DNA of 64,000 nt from Ptychodera flava (GCF_041260155.1 NC_091942.1:10992501-11056500); one strand, 5' to 3'. Shown: positions 23,401 through 34,791, numbered from the stretch's first letter. The notes: generated from the sequence alone by a model not told the origin. A program made the numbers and translations.

Positions 23401-26400
23401 CCTCTTCTTAATTCCACAGAATGGCCGAATTACAATCCCATGTTCTGGAACAGGACAGAAAGCAGGACGAGACTGTACACGCGTTTAACATGATGCTGAA
23501 GGAGAGGGACCACACTGCTGAGAAGGAAAGGCTGAAATTGCAAGGCAGAGTCGCAGAAATTGCTGAAGAAGTCAACAAGAAAATGGTTCAACAAGAAATT
23601 AGTCTCAGGGAAGAAACGCAAAAAAAGTTTGAATACATAGAAAAGGTAGGTTCATGTGGATATATGCACACATACAAACACACATATATACAGTACATTA
23701 GCATGTACGTACATACATACATACATAATACTATACATGCATTCATGCAGTACGTAGGTATATACATACGTACACACACACAAACATACACACACGCATA
23801 CAAATGTTCGTTGCATTATGCATTGCAGAAACTTCAAATTATCATTCGCATGTAATACCAAAACCTTTGCGAGACATTTGATGGTCATGGCCTTCACTTT
23901 CAAAGTCTCCCTGGACAACGGTTATTCTCGTTTCTTTTCCTATTATCTGGTGCAGTATTTACACAAAGAACAGGAGGCGAGAATGCGACACGAACAAGCT
24001 ATAAGAGATGAGAACGAGAAGAGATGGAACGCCTTGCAGAAACTGACTCAAGACGAGTTGATGAACGTGCGGGAAGTCCATATGGTAGGGAAACCAACCG
24101 AGTTACAGAACCCTGGAAAATAAAACTGATCAATATAAAGCTTGTTTGTTATTTGATAATGCCTTGACACATAATTGTTGCCAATATGAAAATATTGTTT
24201 GAGAACACTTAAGTGCTCCTTCTATACTGGCACTGCAACGCATGTACCGTTCAGACCAAACCGAATAGCGAATGCATATATGGAGTGAACCGGTGAAAAT
24301 CGAGTGGTATACCGCCGCTGGGTGTGCTTTATTGCTATTATATCATAACAGTATATTCAAATTTTGGGATGAAACTTGCCGAGAGTTCGCGCGTGTGCCA
24401 ACTATCGTACATCGCGAATATACCACGATTCTTTTCACGTTTCGACCAATCAGATCTCTGCATTTGCGCCATCAATACACGTACACTGGTATGATATAAT
24501 ACATGATATCAGATGGTGCGTTTCATCGTTTACTGTGCCCTTCACTGAGATAAACTTGTGTTTTTGTCGCATTTCAACAAGAACATAATATGCTAGAGTT
24601 GGACAGAGTCGATAACAGTGAAAGTTCGTGGACATGTAGACTGTCGACAATCCGGTGTGCCTTTTCTTTACTATTATTGATGTAGTCATCCAGGGTTAGG
24701 GAATGCCGCAAGCATAACCGCGAGCTGCTAGACACAACGGCACTCGCGGCTTGCGCCCTCGCTTGTGATTCCCCAACTGTCGTATGTGCGAGAAAAGGCA
24801 CACGGGACTGTTGACAGTCTTAGTGGACATGCTTCTATGGTTGTAACTCCTGGAATTGAGATTTCTTTTCTTTTAAAGCCACTTGAATTTTTTAGAATCC
24901 CCCGAAGAGATAGTGCTTTTGCATCCACTTTCTTCAGCTGCACTGTGTGTAATGTTTATACCGTTCGCTCCTGTTTCAAATTTCAGAAAGACAAACTCAA
25001 AATGGTAGCAGAACTCGGCAAAACCAACGACCACATAAATGTGTTAGAAGAACAGCAAGCTAAAACCAAAAATGAACTCGAGCAGTCCCTGAACACAGAG
25101 GTGAACTCTAGGTAAATATAGTCACATTCCCTACATGCACAGCGGCGACGAATATACAAAATAAGATTTCACAACTAAAAAAATTCAAATTGCAAGTCAT
25201 ATAACTTCATATGACTTGAAAGTCATATAAAGCTACCGCGGGCGAATGCATAAAAATGTGACAATCTACCAAATCCATCGTCAATGATTGAAATACAGAT
25301 ATTTTCTCAGGCAATATGGCTTAAAATAGGGAGTCGAATGCACTCTCGAGAAAATTAGATGGTATTTTGAGGGTTATCAAAATAGAAAAAGATACAGCTA
25401 AATGGGGCTTTAACCTGGCAAGCTGTCTTATTATTTCCAAACAGGAAGAAACACGACGAAAGCTTGGACAGTAAAATTGACGAATCGCAAAAAAGGCTTG
25501 GTGACGCAATCGCTAAGTTGTATAAAGTAAATCGCGAAGAACTTGTGAGTATTTTAAAAAAAATTAGCAAACGTCACAGTCATCAACATCCTTCATTAAT
25601 CATTACGATACATTGCAAACAATTTCAGTAAAATTACGAGGAATAGTTTTATGTCAACGATCTCCAAAGAAATCATAATTGATGAATATGATCGTGCCAA
25701 TGCTCTTCCTTATTCTAACCCATGCAGTGAGTTAATGATGTATTCTAACGAATGAATCATTCGATGGTTACAGCCTACCACTGAGGGGAAAACAATCAAT
25801 GGTGGTCCATTCCTCGGCACAATTGCGTCTGGTATGATTTGAGACCCACTCATTCAAACTTGTTATTCCAAAAGCGTCCATGGAATGCCAAACGCCTGAT
25901 CAGTATTTGAATCTATATAACGGATCAAATAAACCTTCCCTCCCAAAACATATTTTGAGTCTTGTCGATGCTGTCGTTGTTGTCGGTGTTGGTGTTGTAG
26001 GCTGAAGAACGGACGCAAGCTCAGCGGCGCGCACAACAAACTCAGGCCAGTATCCGTGATCTCCAAAATCTGCCTGACACGATGAAGCAGCTCAGCATCG
26101 AAGTGGCAAATCACCAAGAACAGCTGGCTGAGGTCAGTAACACGTGGATTATCGGCACTTTTCGCTGAGTTTCATTGCCACAACTTTTTCGTCTGTAGGT
26201 GATTTCTCGTCGTTGACAGATGCTCACCGTACTCTTTGTTATAACATGGTGTGAAGTCTACAATATTGTTGATGGAGGTATAATGTGAACATTAAGTCCA
26301 ATGTATCTCTGAGCTGAAGTTTAATGGGTTTTTTTCATACGTCAATTTCTTGACCTTATTTGGAACCCACGGATGCCGGTACAGCTCGAAAATCAATGCC

Positions 26401-27426
26401 TCCGCCTACAATACGTGGATAGATTTAATTTGTAATATGATTACCCTGCACAACTGTACCAGAATTTTCAAGGATAGCGCTTGTCCTTCGGACAATTCAT
26501 GACATTTCCAGTGGGCATTTAGAGCATGTGATTTGGTTGTTTTAAGCGGGTGTCATTTGGGAAGGCAATAACAAATAGCATCATCGGGAGGGCAGAGGGA
26601 ATTCTTTTGGTGGGTGGGGGGAGGAGAGAGAATGGAGAATATTTCCTGTTGGGGTGATGGGATAGGGGAACGCTATAGAGTGGGGTCATCTTTCAAACCG
26701 TTGCGGGGGGAGGGGGTAGTAGGTACAATTAACTTGTACTTTCCCTTTCAAATTTAAATTTTTGTCCAAAGTACCATTTAAACTCGTAAAAACATATTTA
26801 GTCACAATTTCTCAACATCCTTTGGTTGGTTGCTTTCTGAAATTCGTTCATATATTTGTGTAGGCTCAGAAGAGGATTAAGGCCTTACAGGAGGAACAAG
26901 CTCAGGCCGGGCTCGATGACGCTCAGGTCGAGTTGGCAGACAATGTTGCTCAACTAAGTACCAGGGTGGACGAACAACAAAAAGATCTTACTGAGGTACC
27001 TAGCTGTATATATATTGTCTAAAGTCATTCTTTACACCTTTAACATGTTTATGTACCTTTGTTACAAGTAATATGTTAAGTTTTTCAGTTTTTCAACCTT
27101 GTTTCTCAAAGTAAAATGATAGAACTGTTACAGTACGGTCGTCCATGGCAATACGCAACATCCCAACTGTCAATACACCTTCCCCCCGGCCCCGACTTTA
27201 CGGATCGCAGAGTATTGCCATATAGTTTTCAATTCACTCGACAACTTATGGGACAGATTAAAATTAAAGGTATACAGTCACCTGTAATCTAAATATGACC
27301 ATATATGGTCAAAAGGGGCGTTCCTTGGTATTCAATGCCCATGTGAGGGCGCTGTTTTTAAAAAGCGGTCACCCGCTTAAAACCGACAGTATACCTTTAA
27401 TATTATAGGTATATAATGATTGCTAT

Positions 27427-27496
<70 letters not shown>

Positions 27497-29418
27497 CGTA
27501 ACTCACATGATGCGCGTGAGTTCCATCACCAAGCCTCAAGTGGAAGCCGTTCCGACGTGTTTATTTGAACAAATCAGGAGTGAATTGTTAGTTTTGCTTT
27601 TTCACAAAAACATCTTACTGCATTTTGCTGTCTGAATTATGACGATCGGTTCTACTATACTAAGCTTGCCAATCATAGTAGGTTATAGCGACGCGGGCAG
27701 CCAGGGTTTTGATTTGATGGAATTGTGTCTATGTACAATAAGCAGCGAAAAACCTCGTGAACTATAACGTAAAGTTTAAGATCCTTAATTAATTATTAAT
27801 GAAAGGTCTGACGCACAAATACATGTTAGGATCGTTCATTGACATTGTTGTTCATTTCCACGGTCATTTAATGCGCGCGTTTGCTGGCAAATAGGCGAAT
27901 AAAAAGGTGAAATTGGCCCTTACTGAATGTTTCATAAGTCGACTTAAATCGCCTTTCCGAAGACTACCCGATCTTTAAGTAGTATCTTCACATCTCTCCT
28001 GATAGTGACAATGAGACAGGGCTTTTGGTATTCATATTTGCGGTATCGTGCGGTAAATAAACTGTATTCTGAGTCAGCTCCTAATATTCTGAGATTTGTT
28101 CTGTCTTAGAACCACTCTTGTGAAATGATAAAATAGCAATAACGTCGCGTGAGCTATGTTTGAGTAGAACCACTTCATCCTACTTTATGGTCCATTATCC
28201 CTACTTTGAGTGACTAGGTCCACTTCATCCTACTATGCGGTCCGGGTATGCGGTCTACTACCATCAGCTGTCACTTTCCTGGTGCTTTTACCACCATGAA
28301 TATCTTCCGTACCGTTATGTGACCCTCTTTTGTTTGCAGGCTAAAAAACTGATCGAAGATTTAAAAGAAAACCAAACTTTAACCCAGACTGAAGATAAGG
28401 ATCAGCAAGATGAATCTGAGGGCCCTACAGGCAAACTTAAAGAACAGCTTGACGAGGTATATAGGCTAATCTCTTTTCACGTTCGACACTTTTCACATGT
28501 GAGAAATAATACAGCTTTAGCATTAAGTAACATCAGTGTAATAACTCATATTTTATGCATTCCATGTATTGTGAAAATGATCTATCGAAGGCTGTTTCAT
28601 TTGAATCTGCTGATAGTGTATGTTTGTATGTATGTATGTATGTATGTATGTATGTATGTATGTATGTATGTATGTATGTATGTATGTATGTATGTATGTA
28701 TATGTGTGTATGTATGTATGTATGTATGATGTATGTATGTATGTATGTATGTGTGTGTGTGAAGCATTATATTTCAAACAATAAAAATGAGTTTCATTTG
28801 TGGTGTTCGTTGTAGATTCGTGAAGCGATAAAAGACTTGGAAAACCGACAAAATGAAAAAGTCGCAAAGGTAAGGTTACCATCTGTAAAGTTTCACTGGC
28901 TTTCATGGTCGTGGTATAGGCCATTTATTGGTTCTGTAGTGTGAAGTCTTTCATGAAGGTACTTTGATTGTAGTTGTAACAGTTGTCAGTTGCACGACAT
29001 GAACATTTGACCGTTCTGCTTTTCTCGACCAATTGCAGTGCAGTTGTACATGTAAGAATCCATACTTTTTGTTATTCGTGCCTTTGCATGTATCTTTTGA
29101 AGACTACGTTGCGAACACTCGTTTCGCCAAAATAATGGCAATCAGTCATACAGAAATCACTTATTGTGGCCCAGTTCGGCGTTAAAGAGAGCATATATGC
29201 GATGTGATATTTGTAAAACTAAAGGTAGCAAAGAAACAATTACTTTTTATTTCACAGGCAAAAATTATGTCGTAATCGTCAGTGCACCGTATGTTAAACA
29301 TAACTAGCAGATATTAAATCAAAGTATTACATACGGTTACCAATTTTAAAATCAAAAACGTGTCGTTCATTTATGGTCTTTGTTGTAGCTTCACAAAGAG
29401 ATAACAGACTTGAAATGA
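17463..29418 (+). CDS. Coiled-coil protein, CCDC154-like, 15 exons
   Basis: Exons joining in frame: 17463-17473 (candidate start exon, MNT then a split codon), 20073-20317, 20879-21107, 21610-21802, 22417-22499, 22955-23050, 23420-23645, 23956-24084, 24987-25111, 25445-25544, 26001-26132, 26864-26995, 28340-28456, 28816-28869 and 29389-29418, giving about 633 aa. Residues from about 60 onward are almost pure coiled coil, rich in E, K, Q and R with heptads and hendecads and few prolines, after a Ser/Gly/Pro-rich head (GYRPPITGALPGIKSITPPG). No signal peptide or membrane span is seen. The length (human CCDC154 about 670 aa) and short blocks such as LSEIRDALLDIRNNL and RHEQAIRDENEKRWNALQ suggest CCDC154, but coiled coils are easily mistaken. 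In mammals CCDC154 is linked to bone resorption; its role here is unknown. Exon 1 and the last two short exons are the least certain. AATAAA lies at 29868-29873. Confidence 0.72.
18895..19133. mobile_element. Family D MITE, complete, TTAA type
   Basis: A 239-bp element has exact TTAA at 18891-18894 and 19134-19137. The terminal inverted repeats match over about 25 bp: AGGTATATAGTCGTCGGAAC at left, and at right a complement that reads AGGGATATAGTCGTCGGAAT. It lies in intron 1 of the coiled-coil gene. The duplication type fits piggyBac- or Kolobok-like transposition. Confidence 0.8.
19566..19786. mobile_element. Family D MITE, diverged copy
   Basis: The left end is AGGGAAATAGTCGTAGGAAC after TTAA (19562-19565). 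The right end is CAGACAACTCCATCCCT before TCAA. A family A-like fragment precedes it directly (about 19438-19560), as at 15440-15560. Confidence 0.65.
20495..20582 (+). repeat. Tetranucleotide-rich tract (TCAA, TTAT, TTCA)
   Basis: Successive imperfect tetranucleotide runs (ATCAATCAATCA, ATTTATTTATTTATTC, TTTCATTCATTC) lie in the intron of the coiled-coil gene between 20317 and 20879. Confidence 0.7.
21912..22235. mobile_element. Family B MITE, diverged copy
   Basis: This stretch resembles the complete element at 55479-55833. Shared blocks include TCAAGTGCAAGTTCCTGCTG, a run around GTATGTTGAA, the CACCTGTCAACAAATCAG region and ATCTCAACATG. TTAA occurs at the left edge; the right edge is unclear. 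It lies in the intron downstream of the exon ending at 21802. Confidence 0.5.
23222..23375. mobile_element. Family A MITE fragment
   Basis: The core AGTTAACACAGAGATGGCGG and adjacent sequence match the middle of the family A element, in the same orientation as the 53167 copy. The inverted ends are missing or too diverged to place. Confidence 0.5.
23660..23805 (+). repeat. ACAT/GTAT-rich imperfect microsatellite
   Basis: Degenerate repeats of (A)CAT, ACAC and GTAC units lie just after the exon ending at 23645. They create long shadow open frames rich in Tyr, Thr and His. Confidence 0.75.
24637..24822. mobile_element. Small TIR element with 9-bp target duplication
   Basis: The 186-bp element begins TAGACTGTCGACAATCCGG and ends with an inverted copy ...GACTGTTGACAGTCTTA; the arms pair imperfectly for about 32 bp, with further pairing inside (AACCGCGAG / CTCGCGGCT). 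The 9-mer GTGGACATG flanks both sides (24628-24636 and 24823-24831). The size fits a Mutator-type MITE; an 8-bp hAT reading is also possible. Confidence 0.7.
27268..27396. mobile_element. Family C MITE, short form (129 bp), TTAA type
   Basis: It has TTAA at 27264-27267 and 27397-27400, with termini AGGTATACAGTCACCTG at left and ACAGTATACCT at right. The body contains GAGGGCGCTGTTTTTAAAAA. It is a shortened version of the copy at 30370-30556, lacking about 60 bp near the right end. Confidence 0.8.
27429..27494 (+). repeat. (AT)n microsatellite
   Basis: An uninterrupted AT dinucleotide run of about 65 bp lies 30 bp beyond a family C MITE. Confidence 0.95.
28622..28761 (+). repeat. (TATG)n microsatellite
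   Basis: About 130 bp of TATG repeats, with a few variants and a terminal GT run, lie between two coding exons of the coiled-coil gene. Confidence 0.95.
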
Positions 29419-29867
29419 GAAACAAACTACGACAATTGATGACATAAGTATTAAGTTGTCGATTGCGTGTCGTGTATCGATGTGTGAACGATGCGCGACT
29501 CAACTACGCTTCTTGTATTTTATTTTGTATTATCTGTGTTTTTACCACCAGAAGCCTTGTGACAATATCTTCACCTGCTCACTGTCATGCACACTGGCAT
29601 GTCTAAACGTTTAGGCTGCACAAAGTGGATTTATTTTCTGTTTAGTACCGTAGTGTTGTTCGTAGATTTGTACACACAGTTCAACGATTTTTTATAAGTT
29701 AGGGATTAGGTAGCAGACGTCGACGACACTTTACCCGATATATACGCGGAGAGTGACGCCACGCTTCTTTACAGTGACGTCATTCCTTCTCGTGATGTCT
29801 GCTTTCTCAAGAAGTTGTGATAAATATATTCTTCTTCCTAAGACTAACGTATGGCCTTGTGTTTTGC

Positions 29868-29873
29868 AATAAA
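29868..29873 (+). terminator. Coiled-coil gene poly(A) signal AATAAA
   Basis: A canonical hexamer about 450 bp after the TGA at 29416-29418. It lies before the possible alternative exons at 30684 and 30966, which would need a later signal. Confidence 0.55.
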
Positions 29874-30369
29874 ATCATTAGGTCTTCAATTTTTATCACA
29901 ATACTTGCTGCAATGTATCTTTATTAATATGATATGATATGGCAATGATCATTAAAACCCCGCAATAGATAACATTTTTCTTGTCTTAGGTTAAAGGGAG
30001 ACAAAAGCAAGGTAAGGAGATGCTTGTGTTTGCCTTAGTTTGCAGTTTGAACATACGTGGATATACAAAGCATATACTACATTGTCCTCGGTGACTATTA
30101 CAACAAAACTTACAAGATTGCAATAGGCAAATGAAAAAATGTGTCTAGCCGATACCCAGCGTTTCCCAAGTTCAAATATTTGTAGCCTACTCATTCTCAC
30201 GCAATCACAAGCAAAACCACGCGAGATTTGGATTCATTACAGGTGTAATCTTATGATGTAGTCGACATGTGACTGCTTTCCATAGGAAAAGCGTTCTTCT
30301 GATATTTTGTCGACATCAATAAATGAAAACGTAACTAAAAAAACAAAACAAAAAAAACCCAATTTTATT

Positions 30370-30556
30370 GGGTATACAGTCACCTGTAATCTAAATATGC
30401 CCATATATGGTCAAAGGGGCGTTCCTTGGTATTCAAAATGCCCATGTGAGGGCGCTGTTTTTAAAAAGCGGCCACCCGCTTAAAATCTGTGATTGGTTAG
30501 AATTTCTCTTTCCATGGAAACTGTGGCAAAATTGGAACAGGTGATAGTATACCTTT
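30370..30556. mobile_element. Family C MITE, long form
   Basis: The left end GGGTATACAGTCACCTG and the right end CAGGTGATAGTATACCT are inverted copies; TTAA follows at the right. The first 115 bp are almost identical to the element at 27268. Confidence 0.75.
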
Positions 30557-30683
30557 AAATGAGGCCAATGAAAAAGTAAATGTTGCTGCCATACTGTACA
30601 TGTTTGCTGTTGATCGCATGAATGCTTTGTACCAACCGATGTGATATAACATGCTCATGTTTTTAATTTTCAAACATAAACAG

Positions 30684-31025
30684 GGAACGAGATATTGAAG
30701 AGATAAAACAAAAATTGGAAATGCTTGACAAAAAGGTACTGTCAATGTGACCGAGTGAATAATATGAATAAAGATAAATTGCACTACTGTGTGTATGTTT
30801 GTGTGTGCATGTCTGTCTGTGTGTATGTATGTATGTATGTATGTCATTTTATCTGTCAGTATTGAACAATGATGACCCTAATGTACGCCAGGCAGCGAGG
30901 CAGTCGCTAAGGTTGCACATGGAAAAGCGGAAGGTTCACAACCGATGACTCTCCAAATTTTGCAGGATATGCCATCGATAATCGTGGCTGCATTGGCCAA
31001 AATCAGAGAGGCTCGTACAGTATGA
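30684..31025 (+). CDS. Possible alternative 3' exons of the coiled-coil gene
   Basis: Two short segments look like exons. 30684-30735 follows AAACAG and reads ERDIEEIKQKLEMLDKK before GTACTG. 30966-31025 follows TTGCAG and reads DMPSIIVAALAKIREARTV before TGA. They join in phase 0 and resemble coiled coil plus a compact tail. The first needs a donor with two overhanging bases. The exon ending at 28869 is phase 0, so a connecting exon is missing: a 15-nt segment at 29997-30011 has the right outgoing phase but no matching donor was found. These may be alternative ends, or leftovers of a once longer gene. Confidence 0.35.
30796..30845 (+). repeat. GT/TATG microsatellite
   Basis: A TGTGTG and TATG repeat run lies between the two candidate alternative 3' exons. 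Confidence 0.8.
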
Positions 31026-31861
31026 AATGTGTAAACGCGAGTGCATTTCCGTTTCTAGAAATGATGATAAATTCATCTTTGAGATGGAAATCGATCAAGA
31101 TATATCGGTAACTTTTAACTCGGCGGAGAAATTTTACACAATGTACAAACAACATAAACTGAAACAGTACGAAGCTGAATTCAGGGCAAAATCTTCACAG
31201 GGGAGAGTGGTCAGAGAGGCTGGAAATATTCATCATTCAATTTCAGCTACATATCTCAATAACCACAAGATTGATGACAAACTCAGATCTTTTGTAGCGA
31301 GAGGTCGATTGCAACTCCTGCAGTGTGAAAGTTTGTTATCTACTTACTATCCAGCCAGTTACAGCAAATCGTGTAAAATCTGTAATCACCCCTCTGAAAC
31401 TGTTTCGCATGTTTTAAACGGATGCACTAAATTTAAGCAATTATACCAGCTTAGACATAACAGAATAGTTGATTTACTTTATCAGAAGATGTCAGAATGT
31501 AATCAAAACAAAGAATTATTTAAAGACAAAGTACTTATTCATAAGCTGTTCAAAGATGTTGAACAAACATTTCAACATACACACAAGGCCAGACATTGTT
31601 ATTATTGACAAAGCAAGCAGACAAGCAACGCCCTTGATGCACATGCCTCAACATGTTACCAGTCAAAGTTTGATAAGTATTATCCTCTTACGCTTGAAAT
31701 CAATAGCTTGGGATTTCGCTCCGAGATCATCGTACTAATTATAGGTAGTCTTGGTAACGTTCATCAGAAAGTGATAACAGGTCTCATTAAAACTGGGTTA
31801 CTAGAAATGATGCCAAATTCATTACTAAATTTTGCAGTCTGGGTGCCATTATGGGTTCTAA

Positions 31862-33654
31862 GGGAGCGTTCAGTTATTATGGCCGGGGGTGGGCCGGCAA
31901 AATCAAAGGGGGGGGGGTCACCTCAAATTTGAAAACTGCAAAGTGGGGGAGGGGGGGGGTCATGTGTTTTTCAAACAGCTCAGAGGGGGGGGGGGGTCAC
32001 TTAATTTTCATAAGTATCCGTCCTGTCAAAAAGCAGTTTCAGTGTTCATAAATATTCTGGGAGATAAAAATGATTCGTTGCATGATTTCATTCTCTGCAG
32101 TTATTCACCTATAAATCTGAACAAAATTTAATCATCTGTCACATGAACATCTTGACTTGACAACTCTGAGGCTCGTCTTATTGTAAATCAAGCTCACTGA
32201 ACTGAGGGCAATGAACAATTCCTATTACTTACATATTAGAGATATAGCAAGTTTGTCAGGGAAATTATTTAACAGTTACCTGTACTGAGACTACTAGTAC
32301 CATGAAAAGTTAAATAATACTTTTAGGTGAAATTCCAATATCATAATTGTTGTCCACATCTGAACTTTTAAATACCCTATTTGAATCAAGTACATTTGTA
32401 TCAATTATCAAACACCTATAAAAGCACAAATTAATTTAGTTTAGCATTGTAAAAAAATTATTCTTAGTTTTTTCATAGACTCCAATGTATAGTGAATCAA
32501 CATTTCGGTGAAATTCCAAAATCCAATTTCTTGCACACATATCAACCTTTAACCATCCTAGGCTAACTAAGTACTTTAAAATGAATTATCAAATGTCTCT
32601 AAATACACAGATTTTGATAGTTTTGTATTGGAAAAAAATTATTCATATTTTCCTCATAGACTCCCATGTACAGTGAATCTACATTTTGGTATAATTCCAA
32701 AATCCAATTTCTGGCAAACACATCCATTTGTTACCACCCTAATCTAATCTAGTACATTGATATCAATAATCGAGAGTACATAAATACATTGGTTTACCTA
32801 TTTTTGTATTGAAAAAAATTATTCATACTTTCCTCATAGACTCCCATGTATAGTGGATGAACATTTTCAGTGAAATTCCATAATCAGATTTCTTGTACAC
32901 ATAATATGCACATTTAACCATCATATTCTAATCAAGTACAATTATGTTAATTATTGAACGTCTGTATATGCACAAGTATACCAAGTTTTTCATGGGAAAA
33001 AAATTATTCACAATTTTATCATTGACTCCCATGTATAGTGGATGAACATTTTTGGTGAAATTCTAAAGTCAAACTTTTTGTCCACATGCCAGTTGTAACA
33101 ACCCTATTTCATTTACGTACATTTATGTAAATTATTAAATATCTATAAATGCATAGATATAGTTTTGCATTGAAAAAGTACTACATAGATTTCTCATACA
33201 TGTATGAGAAAATATATGTGTACCATGTATAGTGAATCAACATTATCAACAGCTGATTTTTAATTAAATCCAAATATCAAAATTTGTACACACACGCTTG
33301 CGCAAAAATATTGCGTTCCACCAGTAATTTCTGTCCAACCCCTTTGAGGGTAATGTCAAAATTATAGCAAGTCAGAAGAGGAAATCTGAGCATCAACACC
33401 TTTTGAGTTTGTAAGGAAGGTCATTTGAAAAAATCTAAGCTCTTTTTTGTGGGATTCTATCGCTCCATACTCCCAGGTGTTTGTGTGCAACTTTTCTCAA
33501 GCAATGTGGGGGGGGGGGGGTCATGAAATTTTTGTCATCTTGAAAGGGGGGGGTCATCAATTTTTTGGTACAATGGGTAGGTGGGTTCACTTATTTTGAC
33601 TGATGCGCAGGAAAATTTTGCCGGCTCACCCGGCCATAATAACTGAACGCTCCC
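31862..33654. mobile_element. PIF/Harbinger-type non-autonomous element 1, 1793 bp
   Basis: It begins GGGAGCGTTCAGTTATTATG and ends with the inverted copy CATAATAACTGAACGCTCCC, both flanked by TAA (31859-31861 and 33655-33657). Terminal repeats extend about 45 bp with G-rich subterminal tracts. The inside is AT-rich and made largely of diverged tandem units of about 180 bp (about 32300-33240). No transposase is present. TAA/TTA duplications and GGG...GTTCAG-type ends fit PIF/Harbinger (Tourist-like) elements. It inserted into the LINE remnant. Confidence 0.82.
32300..33240 (+). repeat. Tandem array of about 180-bp units
   Basis: Diverged copies of a unit starting CATAGACTCCCATGTATAGT recur near 32474, 32655, 32835, 33020 and 33193. 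Each is followed by GGTGAAATTCCAAAATC-like and GAAAAAAATTATTCA-like blocks. The array forms the core of the Harbinger-type element. Confidence 0.8.
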
Positions 33655-33834
33655 TAACAAATCTGGAGATTAAGGTGCAGGAAATAGAATGTGTTTAAGG
33701 TTTCTGTTTCGATTGAATTGACTTCGCTGTTCACGTTCATGTAGGCCATTTCCATATTTTCCAAGGAGGTGTAGTGTGTTCAACTAATGTTAGTGTAATA
33801 CTACACCTGTACATTGTGAAATACTTAGGAATTG

Positions 33835-33835
<1 letters not shown>

Positions 33836-33865
<30 letters not shown>

Positions 33866-33922
33866 TGTATGTATGTATGTATGTATGTATGTATGTATGT
33901 ATGTATGTATGTATGTATGTAT
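33836..33922 (+). repeat. (TATG)n microsatellite
   Basis: An uninterrupted run of about 21 TATG units lies just downstream of the LINE remnant. Confidence 0.95.
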
Positions 33923-34193
33923 ATATTTATGGTTGTTTTTAATTATTTAAATGGAAATTTAAACATATATTAATAGTTTATCAACTTGATGTCATTCACT
34001 GATTGGTTTTTCAGTGGTCTAATTTAGCCCTACCTGTATGTACTTTTCGATGTACGCTTGTTCCGAATGAACATGCTTTTAAAACGCTACTTTAATGCTT
34101 GTGTCACTCTTGTCTTTTATCTTGCATGTTATGAATGGTTAACGTGGTCAAATCAAAGAAAGAGGAAGAGGTAAGAGTAATTGATGAGAGCTC

Positions 34194-34195
<2 letters not shown>

Positions 34196-34266
<71 letters not shown>
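34196..34266 (+). repeat. (CT)n microsatellite
   Basis: A perfect CT dinucleotide run of about 70 bp. Confidence 0.95.
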
Positions 34267-34268
<2 letters not shown>

Positions 34269-34459
34269 GGACTCATATCGGTTGTATATAACGAAGAAAA
34301 ACGCACTGTGGTGGGGGGAAATGAATATGTAGTTACAGTTAATTGGTAAAAGGAAACTGATGACCCTTATAGTGGTTTCACTTCTTATCGTTTATTTGGA
34401 CTCAATTTAGAGACGTGTATCTGCTTGTTACAACACTTGTGTAAAATCTGGAAACGAAA

Positions 34460-34672
34460 TTACTATAAAATGTTTCTGAATGACAGGTTCCCAATGTTCT
34501 GTGAGGTAGAAATATATTGTTTTAACTGATGAGAAAAATCGCACAACTACATCTGAGTGTCTCAACACTGCAAATTTTTGGGCTTGAAAAATAACCCGTG
34601 TGGGACTTGAACTCACTTCCCCGAATTCAGTTTGGATACTCTATCAACTGAGCTAACGGATCAGTTCAAGTT
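34460..34672 (-). mobile_element. tRNA-headed SINE, copy 1
   Basis: Read on the minus strand, 34672-34601 has a tRNA-like head. A 7-bp acceptor stem GATCCGT / ACGGGTT can pair, an A-box TAGCTCAGTTG and a B-box-like GAGTTCAAGTCCC are present, and T-stem GTGAG/CCCAC nearly pairs. The anticodon arm does not fold well, so this is not a functional tRNA. It is followed by a 140-bp body shared with the copy at 34792. It was found by eye and the family is not identified. Confidence 0.55.
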
Positions 34673-34791
34673 GGTTTGACGTGCGCTATCCTGTTGCTCT
34701 TTTTTTCTTCCCCGAAAGAGACCTCATGCAGATTTAACTCCGTATCAATCTTTCGAATGAATAGCTTCAATGAACCGTAATTATGTAACGA

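Larger units (their letters stand above)
31027..33690 (+). mobile_element. LINE 3' end remnant, interrupted by a PIF/Harbinger-type element
   Basis: An open stretch of 193 codons (31027-31608) is the part of a non-LTR retrotransposon protein downstream of reverse transcriptase. It shows ARGRLQLLQCESLL, then a zinc-knuckle-like CKICNHPSETVSHVLNGC, then RHNRIVDLLYQKM. The family tail continues in other frames (PDIVIIDK near 31590; QSKFDKYYPLTLEINSLGFR near 31660-31720), so at least two frameshifts have occurred. The motif CSLGAIMGS at 31834-31860 is split by the element at 31862-33654 and resumes as QIWRLRCRK and a stop near 33690. The C-terminal layout is of the R2- or CR1-like kind; without the RT domain I cannot name the clade. 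The 5' part is missing. Confidence 0.75.

Noticed and set aside
28235-28924. Long open frames rich in Tyr/Val/Cys/Met or His/Thr/Ile
   Set aside because: They are translations of the TATG microsatellite. Only 28340-28456 and 28816-28869 are coding here.
29990-30011. 22-nt microexon between the last coiled-coil exon and the exon at 30684
   Set aside because: In every incoming phase it gives a stop codon or leads to one in the next exon.
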